A DNA stretch of 22,608 nucleotides from Candidatus Cloacimonadota bacterium (GTDB taxonomy: Bacteria > Cloacimonadota > Cloacimonadia > JGIOTU-2). The position numbers were made by a program, and so were the translations under genes. A model generated the notes under the pieces. That model searched no databases, was not told the DNA's origin, and saw only the letters and a list, made by a program, of their open reading frames with translations. This document shows positions 14,778 through 22,607 of this stretch, piece after piece. The stretch covers positions 1 through 22,608 of the forward strand of contig JAFGDR010000004.1 in the NCBI GenBank assembly GCA_016932035.1, read 5' to 3'. Within the stretch, counting starts at the first letter, position 1. Each line of letters starts with the position of its first letter.

Positions 14778-16766
14778 ATGAAAAAAAGTGCTTGTATTTG
14801 GGTGTTAATCTTCTTTTTCTTTAATTTCTTGTATCCAGATTTAGCAAGTGCGGAGGCTATATTTATTGAGGATTTTCTTACAAATAATAATAACTGGCCT
14901 ATCGAAGAGGATGAGTATGCCAAAACTTCAATAGTCAACGGCACTTTCATTTTTGAATACAAAATGGATGAAAGCGGATATCATGTGTTTTATCCTGTAG
15001 AGATAGATAGAGGAAGAGATTTTGAAATTGCTATAACTCTCTATCAAATCAGTGGACACGACGATCGCGGATACGGATTAATCTGGGATATAGTTGATGA
15101 CTCAAACTATTATTCTTTTGAAATTTCGGATAATGGTTATTATCGTGTAGGTAAAGCAGTTGCTGGTGAATGGATTGATGTTATTGGATGGACAGAAAGC
15201 GAATACATCAACACCTTTGGCGGAAAGAACACGCTTGCCGTCGCGAAGTTGGGTGACACATATATGTTTTTTATCAATAAAAATTATGTAAACCTGACAG
15301 ACGTTCAACCACTTTGGGGGGATTATCTTGGCTTTGATATTTGGCTTAAACAGAAAATAGCTATCGAATCCCTTGAAGTGAGTTACATAGAGGAAATGGA
15401 TGTCATTCTTGATGAGGATTTCTCAGACAATTCCCTATTGTGGTTTGAAGGAAATGATAATGAGATGTATGCTGAGGTCAAGAATGGCTATTACTATTTC
15501 CAGCACAAAGAAGAGGATGGAAGTTACTTTGTATGGAACCATGTGAATCTCATCCCTGAGAACGATTTTGAGATTACTACAACAATAACTCATACCAGCG
15601 GTGTTATTGATTACGGGTACGGACTTGTGTGGGGAATGTCAGACCTTGAAAACCTGTATACCTTTAATATCTCGGATAACGGTAACTACCGCTACGGAAA
15701 GTATGTAAATGACGAATGGGAGATCTTAATCGGTTGGACTGAATCTGATCTTCTTCGATCATATAATGGAACCAATACCCTCACCGTTGAAAAGAATTAC
15801 GATACATATAACTTTTATATTAATAATGAATGGGTAGATTCCTACCCCTTTGAACAGCTCTTTGGAAATGGTATCGGATATGTGATCTATAAAGCTCAAA
15901 CCATCATGATCGATGATCTTATTATAAAGCAGGACATGAATGAAACAAGCTCGATCATCGACCAGGCGGTAGCTTTGCTTGAGAATATTTCAATTCGATA
16001 TCCTGAATATGATGAGACATATACAACACTTGCTGACTTGTACTGGGAAGATGCGGAAAATGCCTTTGACATTGATAATGTTGCCCGATCTATGCTCTAC
16101 CTCCAATCCGCGAAAGCGGAGATACTGAGTGATAATCCCAGACTCAACGAGCTTGCAGATGTACTGTCTGATGCAGGATATTTTTTGAATACAGCTGAGG
16201 GTTCTTATTTTGAGAGAATGGATTATTACGAGCAGGCATTCCAATATTTTAATATCGTTACCCAGATCGATGAAACGCTTGGAAATCAAACCCATCTCCC
16301 AACTGATTATATAAATCTTGGAGCTGCATCTAATAACCTGGGAAATTACGATCAGGCAATTGATTATTATACCAAAGCGCTTAATCTTGCAAAAGAGGTG
16401 AAATCTGCGCATGAAATTTTTGCTGCGTATGATAACCTGGGGCTTACAAGTAAAAATGATGAAAAATATCATATTGCGATAGATTACTATTCACTGGGCA
16501 TTCAATATGCTCGCAAGCTGGATGATAAAACCGAAGAAGAGTTCTTTAACTATATGATCGCCCAGGTTTATGATCTTGATCTCGAGGATTGGGAAAAGGC
16601 GATTGATTACTATAAAGAAGCATCAGAAATTGCGCGAGAGCGAGGTGCAATGATCGAATTACAGGAATACCTCTATTGTATTGGAGATTGCTATTACGCT
16701 CTGTATAAGGATGATATCGCAGATTCGTACTATGAGCAGGCAGATGCAATCATTATTAATGAGTAA
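14778..16766 (+). CDS. Secreted protein: two beta-rich modules plus TPR repeats
   Basis: A 662-residue protein with signal peptide (about 1-25) and AAGGGAG ahead of the ATG. Module 1 (about 28-203) contains SGHDDRGYGLIWDIVD, FEISDNGYYRVGK, WTESEYI and KQKIAIESLEV. Module 2 (about 209-384) contains SGVIDYGYGLVWGMSD, FNISDNGNYRYGK, WTESDLL and KAQTIMIDDLII. Both match the module of the preceding 235-residue protein. Residues about 394-660 are TPR repeats, clearest at DYINLGAASNNLGNYDQAID (510-529), YDNLGLTSKNDEKYHIAIDY (551-570) and YLYCIGDCYYALYKDDIADS (631-650). The architecture suggests a ligand-binding head and a protein-binding tail outside the cytoplasm. I do not know a named family with this arrangement. 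The gene probably shares a transcript with the upstream one (44-base gap); the following gene is convergent, 44 bases away. Confidence 0.85.
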   Translation: MKKSACIWVLIFFFFNFLYPDLASAEAIFIEDFLTNNNNWPIEEDEYAKTSIVNGTFIFEYKMDESGYHVFYPVEIDRGRDFEIAITLYQISGHDDRGYGLIWDIVDDSNYYSFEISDNGYYRVGKAVAGEWIDVIGWTESEYINTFGGKNTLAVAKLGDTYMFFINKNYVNLTDVQPLWGDYLGFDIWLKQKIAIESLEVSYIEEMDVILDEDFSDNSLLWFEGNDNEMYAEVKNGYYYFQHKEEDGSYFVWNHVNLIPENDFEITTTITHTSGVIDYGYGLVWGMSDLENLYTFNISDNGNYRYGKYVNDEWEILIGWTESDLLRSYNGTNTLTVEKNYDTYNFYINNEWVDSYPFEQLFGNGIGYVIYKAQTIMIDDLIIKQDMNETSSIIDQAVALLENISIRYPEYDETYTTLADLYWEDAENAFDIDNVARSMLYLQSAKAEILSDNPRLNELADVLSDAGYFLNTAEGSYFERMDYYEQAFQYFNIVTQIDETLGNQTHLPTDYINLGAASNNLGNYDQAIDYYTKALNLAKEVKSAHEIFAAYDNLGLTSKNDEKYHIAIDYYSLGIQYARKLDDKTEEEFFNYMIAQVYDLDLEDWEKAIDYYKEASEIARERGAMIELQEYLYCIGDCYYALYKDDIADSYYEQADAIIINE

Positions 16767-16810
16767 ACATTATATTGTAATTAGTGCAAATCCACGAACT
16801 ATAAAAATAC

Positions 16811-17782
16811 CTATCCCTCTTTGCAAACCCTGTTCCTGCCATTCTCTTTTGCATAATAAAGCAATTTATCAACGCGAGAGATCACTTCTTTAGGTGTTGT
16901 ACTAAACGTATTAACTTCTATAACACCTGCACTAAACGTGACAGGAACCGGTTTTCCTTTGTAAAGGAACTCATGTTCCTCGCAGATCTGCCGAAGTCTC
17001 TCTGTTACTGCAGATGCTTTTTCAACATCCGACTGAGGAAGAATTATGATAAATTCCTCTCCACCAAAGCGGCATGGAATATCAACATTTTGACGTATTG
17101 TATTGCGGATGAGTTGAGCCAATTCCTGTAAAACCTGATCTCCGAATAAATGCCCATACGTATCATTAACACGCTTGAAATGATCAATATCCAGCATCGC
17201 AACTGCGAACCTTCCACCATATCTCTTTATCCTGCCAATTTCATGCTCAATATGAAGATTCATCTGTCTGCGTATATAAAGCCCGGTAAGAGAGTCGAAC
17301 ATTGCAAGTCGACTGGATTGTATATATTCAAGGGAAACTGCAATAAGCGTTGTCAGAATAATTAGAGAGCGTAGTTCGATATCATCAAAACTTGTATGGC
17401 TTTTTACATGCAGAACAAGAATACCGATCGGGTTATTTCCTGAGCCGATCAGGGGAAGATAGATGATGCTGCGATCTGCAGTTTTTACGATCTCCGGACG
17501 CCTGAGTGCAAGCATGTTTTCAAAATTTGTTTCATTGATCGGAATTCCTGCTTTTGGCTGAGAAATGAAGCCGTTTTCCAGCTGCCCGAGTAAAATGATA
17601 TTACCGGGATTCTCATCATCAAGCGAGAAAAATTCCACCTTATTGCTATGCCCAAAATCAGAAAGGATATCCACAGCATTCTCCACGAGTTGATCAAGGT
17701 TCTTCTCGGACGCGAGTAAACGTGTCGCATAACTCAAGGTTTGAAAAATAATATCAGTATCAGTGAATGATGTGTTCTGCAT
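16811..17782 (-). CDS. GAF-GGDEF diguanylate cyclase
   Basis: A 323-residue cytoplasmic signalling enzyme that should make cyclic di-GMP from two GTP. A GAF-like sensor covers about residues 20-155 (NLDQLVENAVDIL, IIYLPLIGSGNNPIGILVLHV). The GGDEF domain (about 160-322) starts FDSLTGLYIRRQMN and has metal-binding DIDHFKRVNDTYGH (198-211) and the active-site loop GGEEF at 240-244. The inhibitory RxxD site expected just upstream reads QNVD (231-234), so product inhibition by the usual I-site is probably missing. No membrane segment or EAL domain is present. The start is an ATG with only GGAT a few bases upstream on this strand. It stands alone between a convergent secreted-protein gene and znuB, with a 48-base gap, so it may be read from the zinc operon. 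What the GAF binds is unknown. Confidence 0.95.
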   Translation of the reverse strand: MQNTSFTDTDIIFQTLSYATRLLASEKNLDQLVENAVDILSDFGHSNKVEFFSLDDENPGNIILLGQLENGFISQPKAGIPINETNFENMLALRRPEIVKTADRSIIYLPLIGSGNNPIGILVLHVKSHTSFDDIELRSLIILTTLIAVSLEYIQSSRLAMFDSLTGLYIRRQMNLHIEHEIGRIKRYGGRFAVAMLDIDHFKRVNDTYGHLFGDQVLQELAQLIRNTIRQNVDIPCRFGGEEFIIILPQSDVEKASAVTERLRQICEEHEFLYKGKPVPVTFSAGVIEVNTFSTTPKEVISRVDKLLYYAKENGRNRVCKEG

Positions 17783-17830
17783 TTTTTATCCGTTCAAGTT
17801 TGATGTAAAAGTAAAGGTTGCAAAAAGCGG

Positions 17831-18655
17831 TCAATGTTTTTTGCGGATTACACGAGAGAGATTTATTGCAATAAGATATGCAATGCCGCAAATAATGATG
17901 ATCGTAGCACCGGTCGGGATGTTTGCAGAAAAGGATAGTGCAATACCAGCCAGAGTAAAAACAAGTCCCAACCCGATTGCAGAAAAGATCATGCCGTGTA
18001 ATGTGCGGGTAAAGAGACCTGCAATTGCTGCCGGGAGACTGAGTAACGCAATAACCAGAATGATACCGACGATCTGGATGAGCACGACAATGGTAAGAGC
18101 AATAATGCACAGAAGCAGAATATACAGAAAATCAACTGGCAAACCTCTTAACCTCGCTTGTTCCTCATCATACGTAATTGCAACAAATTGTCGGTAGAAT
18201 ATTATTACAATAAGAATGATGAACACATTCAATCCGGCAAGTATGAAAAGATTTGTCGAAGAAACCATGAGGATATTCCCGAACAGGTAGGATAAAAGAT
18301 CTGCGCTGTAGCCGGGCGTGAGATACATGAAGATCACACCAATTGCCATGCCCATTGCCCAGAGCGCGCTGATGACTGTATTTTCATGCTGATGCGCTTT
18401 CAGCTTCACAAGCCCGATCGTAATTGCGGCAAGAATTGCAACGACAAATGCACCAATAATTGGGGGCATGCTGAGATAGAATGCAATACCGACTCCTCCA
18501 AGAACTGCGTGTGCGATTCCTCCGCTGATGAAGGTTATCTTTTTTACCACAACGAAAGTGCCGGTAATTCCGCAAACAATGCTCGCGAGAGTGGCAGCAA
18601 TAACTGCGTTTTGCAGAAATGTATAGGTTGCGATGCTTGTGAACAAATTATCCAT
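17831..18655 (-). CDS. znuB: ZnuB-type metal ABC transporter permease
   Basis: A 274-residue inner-membrane permease of the ABC-3 (ZnuB/MntB/TroC) family, the transmembrane channel for Zn2+ or Mn2+ uptake. About eight hydrophobic segments are visible. Family motifs include FLQNAVIAATLASIVCGITG near the start, FVVVKKITFISGGIAHAVLG, FDEEQA-like TYDEEQARLRGLPVDFLY, and VGIILVIALLSLPAAIA. The ATG at 18655 is preferred: it lies two bases after the stop of the ATPase gene and matches the usual N-terminal length, whereas the frame's earlier TTG at 18670 would overlap the ATPase. Neither has a clear ribosome site, so coupling to the ATPase is likely. It is the distal gene of the zur-znuA-znuC-znuB set, and metal identity (zinc) is inferred from the histidine-rich ZnuA and the regulator. 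Confidence 0.94.
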   Translation of the reverse strand: MDNLFTSIATYTFLQNAVIAATLASIVCGITGTFVVVKKITFISGGIAHAVLGGVGIAFYLSMPPIIGAFVVAILAAITIGLVKLKAHQHENTVISALWAMGMAIGVIFMYLTPGYSADLLSYLFGNILMVSSTNLFILAGLNVFIILIVIIFYRQFVAITYDEEQARLRGLPVDFLYILLLCIIALTIVVLIQIVGIILVIALLSLPAAIAGLFTRTLHGMIFSAIGLGLVFTLAGIALSFSANIPTGATIIIICGIAYLIAINLSRVIRKKH

Positions 18656-18657
18656 AA

Positions 18658-19404
18658 CTAAAGATTGCAATGGTGCTGCAGAAATTTACTGCTTTCACTG
18701 TATATATCAAACAGCGATTTGCCTGTCAGCTCTTGGACAGAATGCATCGAAGCGAAACGGTTCAAGCAACAAATTTTATTAACATAGGTTGAGACAAAGC
18801 CAACATCATGAGTAATCAGGAGAATTGTTGTGGAGGCATTGAGTATTTTGAGGATGTCATAAATATCTTTCTCCATCGAGACATCAACACTTGCAGTGGG
18901 TTCGTCAAGCAAAAGAATTTTTGGATCGTTGATCAGCGCTCGTGCGATCAGGGCTCGCTGTTTTTGACCGCCAGAGAGTTCATGAAAATTCCTGTTTGCA
19001 AAATCCTGGATTTCAAGCTTCTCTAAAAGAGAAAAAGCTTTTTCCGCAATATCTTTTTTATATGATGGAAATAATGAGTTTGCAGAGAGCGTGTTCATCT
19101 TCACAATATCGATCACATGGATGGGGTAGTCCATATCAAACGTGCTGTATTGCGGAACATAACCAAGAAATTTTCTGGCTTTTATAGGATTCGTTCCTAA
19201 AATTGATATCCTGCCTTTAGTTGGTTTAAGAAATCCGAGCAGAAGTTTTATTAGTGTTGTTTTTCCTGCTCCATTCGGTCCGAGGATGGCAACAAAATCT
19301 TTGCTGTCGATCTCGATCGTAATATCCTGGAGAACAGGTTCTCCATTATAGGAAAAATCCAGATCGTTAAGTGTAATAACCGGTCGAGTGTGTTCAGTCT
19401 TCAT
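18658..19404 (-). CDS. znuC: ZnuC-type metal ABC transporter ATPase
   Basis: A 248-residue cytoplasmic ATPase powering metal import. All ABC motifs are intact: Walker A GPNGAGKTT at 42-50, Q-loop Q85 in YVPQYS, signature LSGGQKQR at 143-150, Walker B LLLDEP at 164-169, D-loop ASVD, and switch histidine H199 in LITHD. Length fits ZnuC/MntB-type ATPases. The ATG at 19404 overlaps the end of znuA by 11 bases, and its stop is two bases before the znuB ATG, so the three transporter genes are translationally coupled. The C-terminal tail (SVQELTGKSLFDIYSESSK) is short and has no metal-binding cluster. Confidence 0.95.
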   Translation of the reverse strand: MKTEHTRPVITLNDLDFSYNGEPVLQDITIEIDSKDFVAILGPNGAGKTTLIKLLLGFLKPTKGRISILGTNPIKARKFLGYVPQYSTFDMDYPIHVIDIVKMNTLSANSLFPSYKKDIAEKAFSLLEKLEIQDFANRNFHELSGGQKQRALIARALINDPKILLLDEPTASVDVSMEKDIYDILKILNASTTILLITHDVGFVSTYVNKICCLNRFASMHSVQELTGKSLFDIYSESSKFLQHHCNL

Positions 19405-20308
19405 CGAGTGCTTCCTGAAAGGTGTCTGCTATGGTTTTCATGTTTTCAAGATAATTTTCGGCAAGCGGATCGATGCTCACGACCTTTCCATCAATTGCTT
19501 GTGCGACGGTTTCTGCTGCAGTGGTGCTGAACTGCTTCTGCACAAAAACGATACGAATATTTTTTTTCAGTGCATATGATATGATCTCTGCGAGTTCTTT
19601 TGGGGCAGGTGATTTTCCTTCAATCTGAATAGGGATCTGCATCAATCTGAATTCATCTGCAAGATAGCCCCAGGAGGGATGAAACACAAGAAATGCGCGA
19701 TGCGTAAGGTTCGAGAGACGATCTCTAAAATACTGCTGAAGTGCCGCCAGGTCATCAAGAAAGGATTGCAGGTTTGCCTGATAATAAGTAGTATTGTCAG
19801 CATCATATTCCTGAAGAGTTTCGCAAATTGTCATTGCCTGTCTCTTCACTAATTCAGGACTCAACCATATATGCGGATCGAGCTGGTGTGAGTGATCGTG
19901 TGGGGTATGTTTTTCTGCATGATACTCATGAGACATTTTATCCTGAAGGGTAGCAAACGAATCCATCGGACGAAGTGATATACCTTTCCTCGTATCGATG
20001 ATCGTCATGTCAGGATTGAGATGTTCCAGCTTGTTCATCCAAGTTTCTTCAAAAGGAACGCCGATACGAAAGTACAGATCGGCATCAGAAATTTCCTTCA
20101 TTTGTGAAGGAGTCGGCTCGTATGTTGCAGGGCTGTGTCCTGGCAAAACCATAACATGTACATCTGCCTTATCCCCAGCGATGCGTTCAACAAAATATTT
20201 CTGCGGAAGCACGCTGACAAAGATGTCGAGAGCATCATTTTTGCTGACAGATTTCGTGCATGAGATTATTATGATCATAAGCAAGCCCAGGATGATACTC
20301 TTTTTCAT
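19394..20308 (-). CDS. znuA: ZnuA-type zinc-binding lipoprotein
   Basis: A 304-residue cluster A-I solute-binding protein delivering Zn2+ to the ZnuBC importer. The ATG at 20308 is chosen because it overlaps the zur stop as ATGA and begins the lipoprotein signal MKKSIILGLLMIIIISC (lipidated Cys17); the frame's earlier GTG would put seven residues in front. Predicted metal ligands are H58 (LPGHSPATYEP), H146 (LDPHIWLSP), H210 (VFHPSWGYLADEF) and D280 (SIDPLAENY). Between the first two is a histidine-rich loop, HEYHAEKHTPHDHSHQ (127-142), which is characteristic of zinc rather than manganese binders. Lipid anchoring rather than periplasmic release is unlike E. coli ZnuA but common elsewhere. 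Confidence 0.95.
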   Translation of the reverse strand: MKKSIILGLLMIIIISCTKSVSKNDALDIFVSVLPQKYFVERIAGDKADVHVMVLPGHSPATYEPTPSQMKEISDADLYFRIGVPFEETWMNKLEHLNPDMTIIDTRKGISLRPMDSFATLQDKMSHEYHAEKHTPHDHSHQLDPHIWLSPELVKRQAMTICETLQEYDADNTTYYQANLQSFLDDLAALQQYFRDRLSNLTHRAFLVFHPSWGYLADEFRLMQIPIQIEGKSPAPKELAEIISYALKKNIRIVFVQKQFSTTAAETVAQAIDGKVVSIDPLAENYLENMKTIADTFQEALDED

Positions 20309-20724
20309 GATTCTTTGCAATCCCTGCACAGTCCCTCGATCTGGAGGATATGGCTCTCTGCTTTTGATTTGAGCTGGTCTTCAACAAGTTGCTTGATCGC
20401 ATCGAAATTGCAGTATTCCACGCAGGATACCTTATGGCACTTTCTGCAGATGAAGTGGTGATGATCGTGCTGCGAAGAGCATAAGAAATAGTAAAGTTGG
20501 TTATCCTCTTTTTGGATCGATGATGCAATGCCGATTTCCTGGAATTGCTGGAGTATTCGATACACGGTCGGCAGTCCGACCTTATTGAATTTCTCTTTAA
20601 GGAGATCGCGTAGTTCGAGGGGAGAGAAGTATGAATTGCTTTGCTGCATGATCCGGAGGATTTCCAGACGCTTCGGTGTTTTCTTTAGTTTTTTCTGTTT
20701 GAGTATCTCAAGATATTTTTCCAT
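20305..20724 (-). CDS. zur: Fur-family regulator, probably Zur
   Basis: A 139-residue DNA-binding repressor of the Fur family. The winged helix covers about 1-80, with the recognition region KVGLPTVYRILQQFQEIGI at 48-66. The dimer/metal domain has HDHHHFICRKC (86-96), and structural zinc cysteines C93, C96, C133 and C136. It is the first gene of the operon that encodes a zinc-type importer, and the ATGA overlap with znuA ties them together, so zinc is the most likely signal; Fur or Mur cannot be excluded from sequence alone. A palindromic Fur-family operator lies 19 bases upstream of its ATG, which implies autoregulation. AGGAT precedes the start by six bases. The spacing suggests that zinc shortage raises both the importer and its regulator. 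Confidence 0.93.
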   Translation of the reverse strand: MEKYLEILKQKKLKKTPKRLEILRIMQQSNSYFSPLELRDLLKEKFNKVGLPTVYRILQQFQEIGIASSIQKEDNQLYYFLCSSQHDHHHFICRKCHKVSCVEYCNFDAIKQLVEDQLKSKAESHILQIEGLCRDCKES

Positions 20725-20742
20725 TATGATATCCTATTGCCG

Positions 20743-20765
20743 TAAACGAAAATGATTTTTGTTTA
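20743..20765. promoter_or_regulatory. Palindromic Zur/Fur-type operator
   Basis: The half-sites TAAACGAAAAT and ATTTTTGTTTA flank a single central G. This is an 11-1-11 inverted repeat with one mismatch. The AAAAT-N-ATTTT core and odd centre match the geometry of Fur-family boxes. It overlaps the predicted -10 of the zur promoter and lies 77 bases upstream of the divergent peptidase start. Confidence 0.75.
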
Positions 20766-20777
20766 TCAATATGTCAA
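20749..20777 (-). promoter_or_regulatory. Promoter of the zur-znuACB operon
   Basis: On the minus strand TTGACA (20777-20772) is followed after 17 bases by CATTTT (20754-20749), a weak -10. The -10 and part of the spacer lie inside the palindromic operator, so a bound repressor would block polymerase. Confidence 0.5.
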
Positions 20778-20791
20778 TAAATTTGGTGTGC

Positions 20792-20820
20792 TTGACAGTA
20801 AAATATTTCAGAATTGAAAA
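20792..20820 (+). promoter_or_regulatory. Possible promoter of the peptidase gene
   Basis: A perfect TTGACA at 20792-20797 points away from the zur promoter. The matching -10, TGAAAA at 20815-20820 after 17 bases, is poor. The ATG at 20842 has TTGGAG five bases upstream. The TTGACA lies outside the operator, so zinc control of this direction is not obvious. Confidence 0.35.
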
Positions 20821-20841
20821 ATTGTAAGAATTGGAGTATGT

Positions 20842-21747
20842 ATGAAACCAAGATTGATAGTACATGGTGGTGCATGGAGTATTCCTGACGAACAGGATTA
20901 TGCTCATGTTAAAGGTGTGAAAGCAGGAGTTGAAGAAGTATATCCGCTTCTGCTGAATGGACTCTCTGCAGTCGATGCAGTTGAAACAGCAGTTCGTATT
21001 CTTGAAGATGATCAGATCTTCGATGCCGGAAGAGGTGCTGTACTGAACAAAGATGGAGAGATCGAAATGGATGCTTCGATTATGAATGGCATAGATCTTT
21101 CGTTCGGCGCTGTAGCTGCCTTGCAGAACATACTTCATCCGATTTCTGTTGCAAAATGTGTGATGATACGAACAGAACATTGCCTGCTTGTGGGAAATGG
21201 TGCGCAGAAATTTGCATGAGATTACGGTTTCACTGAATTACCTCCTGAAGAACTTCTAACAGAAAGAGAATTGGAAGTATACAGAAAATTAAAATGTGAT
21301 AAGTCTTATTCTACGAGGTTTCCTTACGAACCAACTCCCAAAGGTACTGTTGGGGCGGTGGCAATGGACTGCGATGGGAATCTTGCTGCTGCAACTTCAA
21401 CTGGCGGAACGTCAAGGAAGCTTCCCGGTAGAGTTGGAGATACGCCGATACTTGGTGCTGGAACTTATGCTGACAATAAATTAGGTGCGGCATCAGCGAC
21501 CGGGTGGGGAGAGGCTATTATGAAGAGTCTACTTACAAAAACTGCCTGCGATTTTCTGAGGGATTTTCCTGTTTCCGAGGTAGCGTTAAGAGCACTGAAT
21601 TACATGCACAAGAGAGTCGGACAATATGCAGGACTTATTATGATCGATAGTAATGGAAGATATTCACTCGCTCATACGACCAGAAAGATGGCCTTTGCCT
21701 ACATCGATAAGGATGATCGAGTTGTAGCTGAGATCAGTTTAAGATAA
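20842..21747 (+). pseudogene. Isoaspartyl peptidase / L-asparaginase (Ntn-hydrolase) with in-frame TGA
   Basis: The frame encodes a 301-codon plant-type asparaginase/isoaspartyl peptidase, which hydrolyses beta-aspartyl peptides after autocleavage into alpha and beta subunits. It is interrupted by TGA at codon 126 (21217-21219). Both sides lie in the same frame and align to the family without loss: LIVHGGAWSIPD, FDAGRGAVLNKDGEIEMDA and GNGAQKFA before, DYGFTELPPEELL after. The nucleophile T169 is in KGTVGAVAMD, with TSTGGTSRKLPGRVGDTPILGAGTYAD-type downstream motifs (split here: NLAAATSTGG, KLPGRVGD, GAGTYAD). Relatives often have Arg or Lys after 'FA', so a CGA-to-TGA transition is the simplest origin. 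The first piece lacks the nucleophile and cannot be active alone. A TTG at 21271 could restart translation of the second piece. Selenocysteine is unlikely at this non-catalytic site. Confidence 0.85.
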
Positions 21748-21763
21748 TAAAAAGAAGAAAAAA

Positions 21764-21795
21764 GCCCCGAGCTGGAACTCAGGGCGTTTCTTTTA
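21764..21795. terminator. Bidirectional intrinsic terminator
   Basis: GCCCCGAG pairs with CTCAGGGC (one C-A mismatch) around a six-base loop. It is followed by GTTTCTTTTATT on the plus strand and preceded by an A-rich run that gives T's on the minus strand. It separates the convergent peptidase and disulfide oxidoreductase genes and can serve both. Confidence 0.85.
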
Positions 21796-21805
21796 TTGGG
21801 AGGAA

Positions 21806-22447
21806 TTAAAGTTTCTCGATTATTTCAAGATACTTCTCTATCGGCTGGTTGCCGACAAGTTCATGTTGTTCGTTAATAATAATTTTCGGCACTGCGCTGA
21901 CATCATATTTGATCGACTCTGTGGTAAAGGTCTGCGCTTCGACCATATCGGCTGAGATATGATCATTCAGCATTGCGAGATGATGTGCATTCGTAACAGC
22001 ACCCGGGCAATGCGGACAGCTCAGCGTTATAAAAACCTGTATGCGAACATCTTTTGAGATATTTTTGATACGCTTCATGAGTTCTTCATTGAGCTCATGC
22101 TTCTGACCTGACACTTCGAGCATTGCAGCGATAAAAGAATTGATCTCATATCCGCCGGGAAGTCCGAAAAATCGTATGCCATTATCATTGCCATCAGTGG
22201 TTAATATGACCATTGCAGGTATTTTATCTACACCGTATTGTTTTGCAATTGCACTGTCTTTCTTAAAATCATATACCTTCAGTTCGAGCTTATCAGAAAG
22301 AGATACGAACTCTTCGACAAACTCATGTGTGTCTTTGCAGGTTTCGCACTCAAATTCCTGCGTAAAAAATGCTATCGTTACTTTATTTTGAAGTTTTTCC
22401 AAAATATCTTTCAGTTGCTTCTTTATCTGTTCAGTGAATAAATCCAT
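21806..22447 (-). CDS. Protein disulfide oxidoreductase, two thioredoxin folds (glutaredoxin-like)
   Basis: A 213-residue cytoplasmic thiol-disulfide oxidoreductase of the PDO/glutaredoxin-like family, known best from thermophilic archaea and some bacteria. Two thioredoxin folds are visible. The N-terminal fold has CETC (C34/C37) in FECETCKD and a cis-proline at P77 (DKIPAMVIL). The C-terminal fold has CPHC (C144/C147) in TLSCPHCPGA and a cis-proline in SAVPKIIIN. Both CxxC sites are intact; CPHC is a DsbA-like, oxidising type of motif. No signal peptide is present. AAAGGA precedes the ATG on this strand. It is a single gene ending at the bidirectional terminator. The family forms or reshuffles disulfides in cytoplasmic proteins or reduces peroxiredoxins; which applies here cannot be told. 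Confidence 0.92.
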   Translation of the reverse strand: MDLFTEQIKKQLKDILEKLQNKVTIAFFTQEFECETCKDTHEFVEEFVSLSDKLELKVYDFKKDSAIAKQYGVDKIPAMVILTTDGNDNGIRFFGLPGGYEINSFIAAMLEVSGQKHELNEELMKRIKNISKDVRIQVFITLSCPHCPGAVTNAHHLAMLNDHISADMVEAQTFTTESIKYDVSAVPKIIINEQHELVGNQPIEKYLEIIEKL

Positions 22448-22505
22448 GTTTATTTTCCTTTCGATTTATTATTCTTATACATACTTTCACGGTATGAGTA
22501 TTGAA

Positions 22506-22535
22506 ATAATATATAATCCTTTTGGGAAATGTCAA
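22506..22535 (-). promoter_or_regulatory. Promoter of the disulfide oxidoreductase gene
   Basis: On the minus strand TTGACA (22535-22530) is followed after 18 bases by TATTAT (22511-22506), about 60 bases before the ATG at 22447. A nearby TATATT with a 16-base spacer is an alternative -10. Confidence 0.5.
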
Positions 22536-22568
22536 AATCCTATTGTCAGAATAAGGGAAACTTGATGT

Positions 22569-22607
22569 TTGAAATTAGGAATTAGAAATTTGAAATTCCT
22601 AATTCAA
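22569..22607. repeat. AT-rich inverted repeat at window edge
   Basis: TTGAAATTAGGAATT (22569-22583) and AAATTCCTAATTCAA (22593-22607) are inverted with a small offset around nine bases. The composition (reiterated GAAATT/GGAATT words) suggests a short intergenic repeat family or a weak hairpin; the element may continue past the window end. Confidence 0.5.

Noticed and set aside
21217-21219. TGA read as selenocysteine or under an altered genetic code
   Set aside because: The site is not catalytic in this family, no convincing SECIS-type hairpin follows, and TGA ends several intact genes in the window.
20842-21747. Two separate genes at the asparaginase locus
   Set aside because: Both pieces are in one frame and align end to end with a single family member, so one interrupted gene is the simpler reading.
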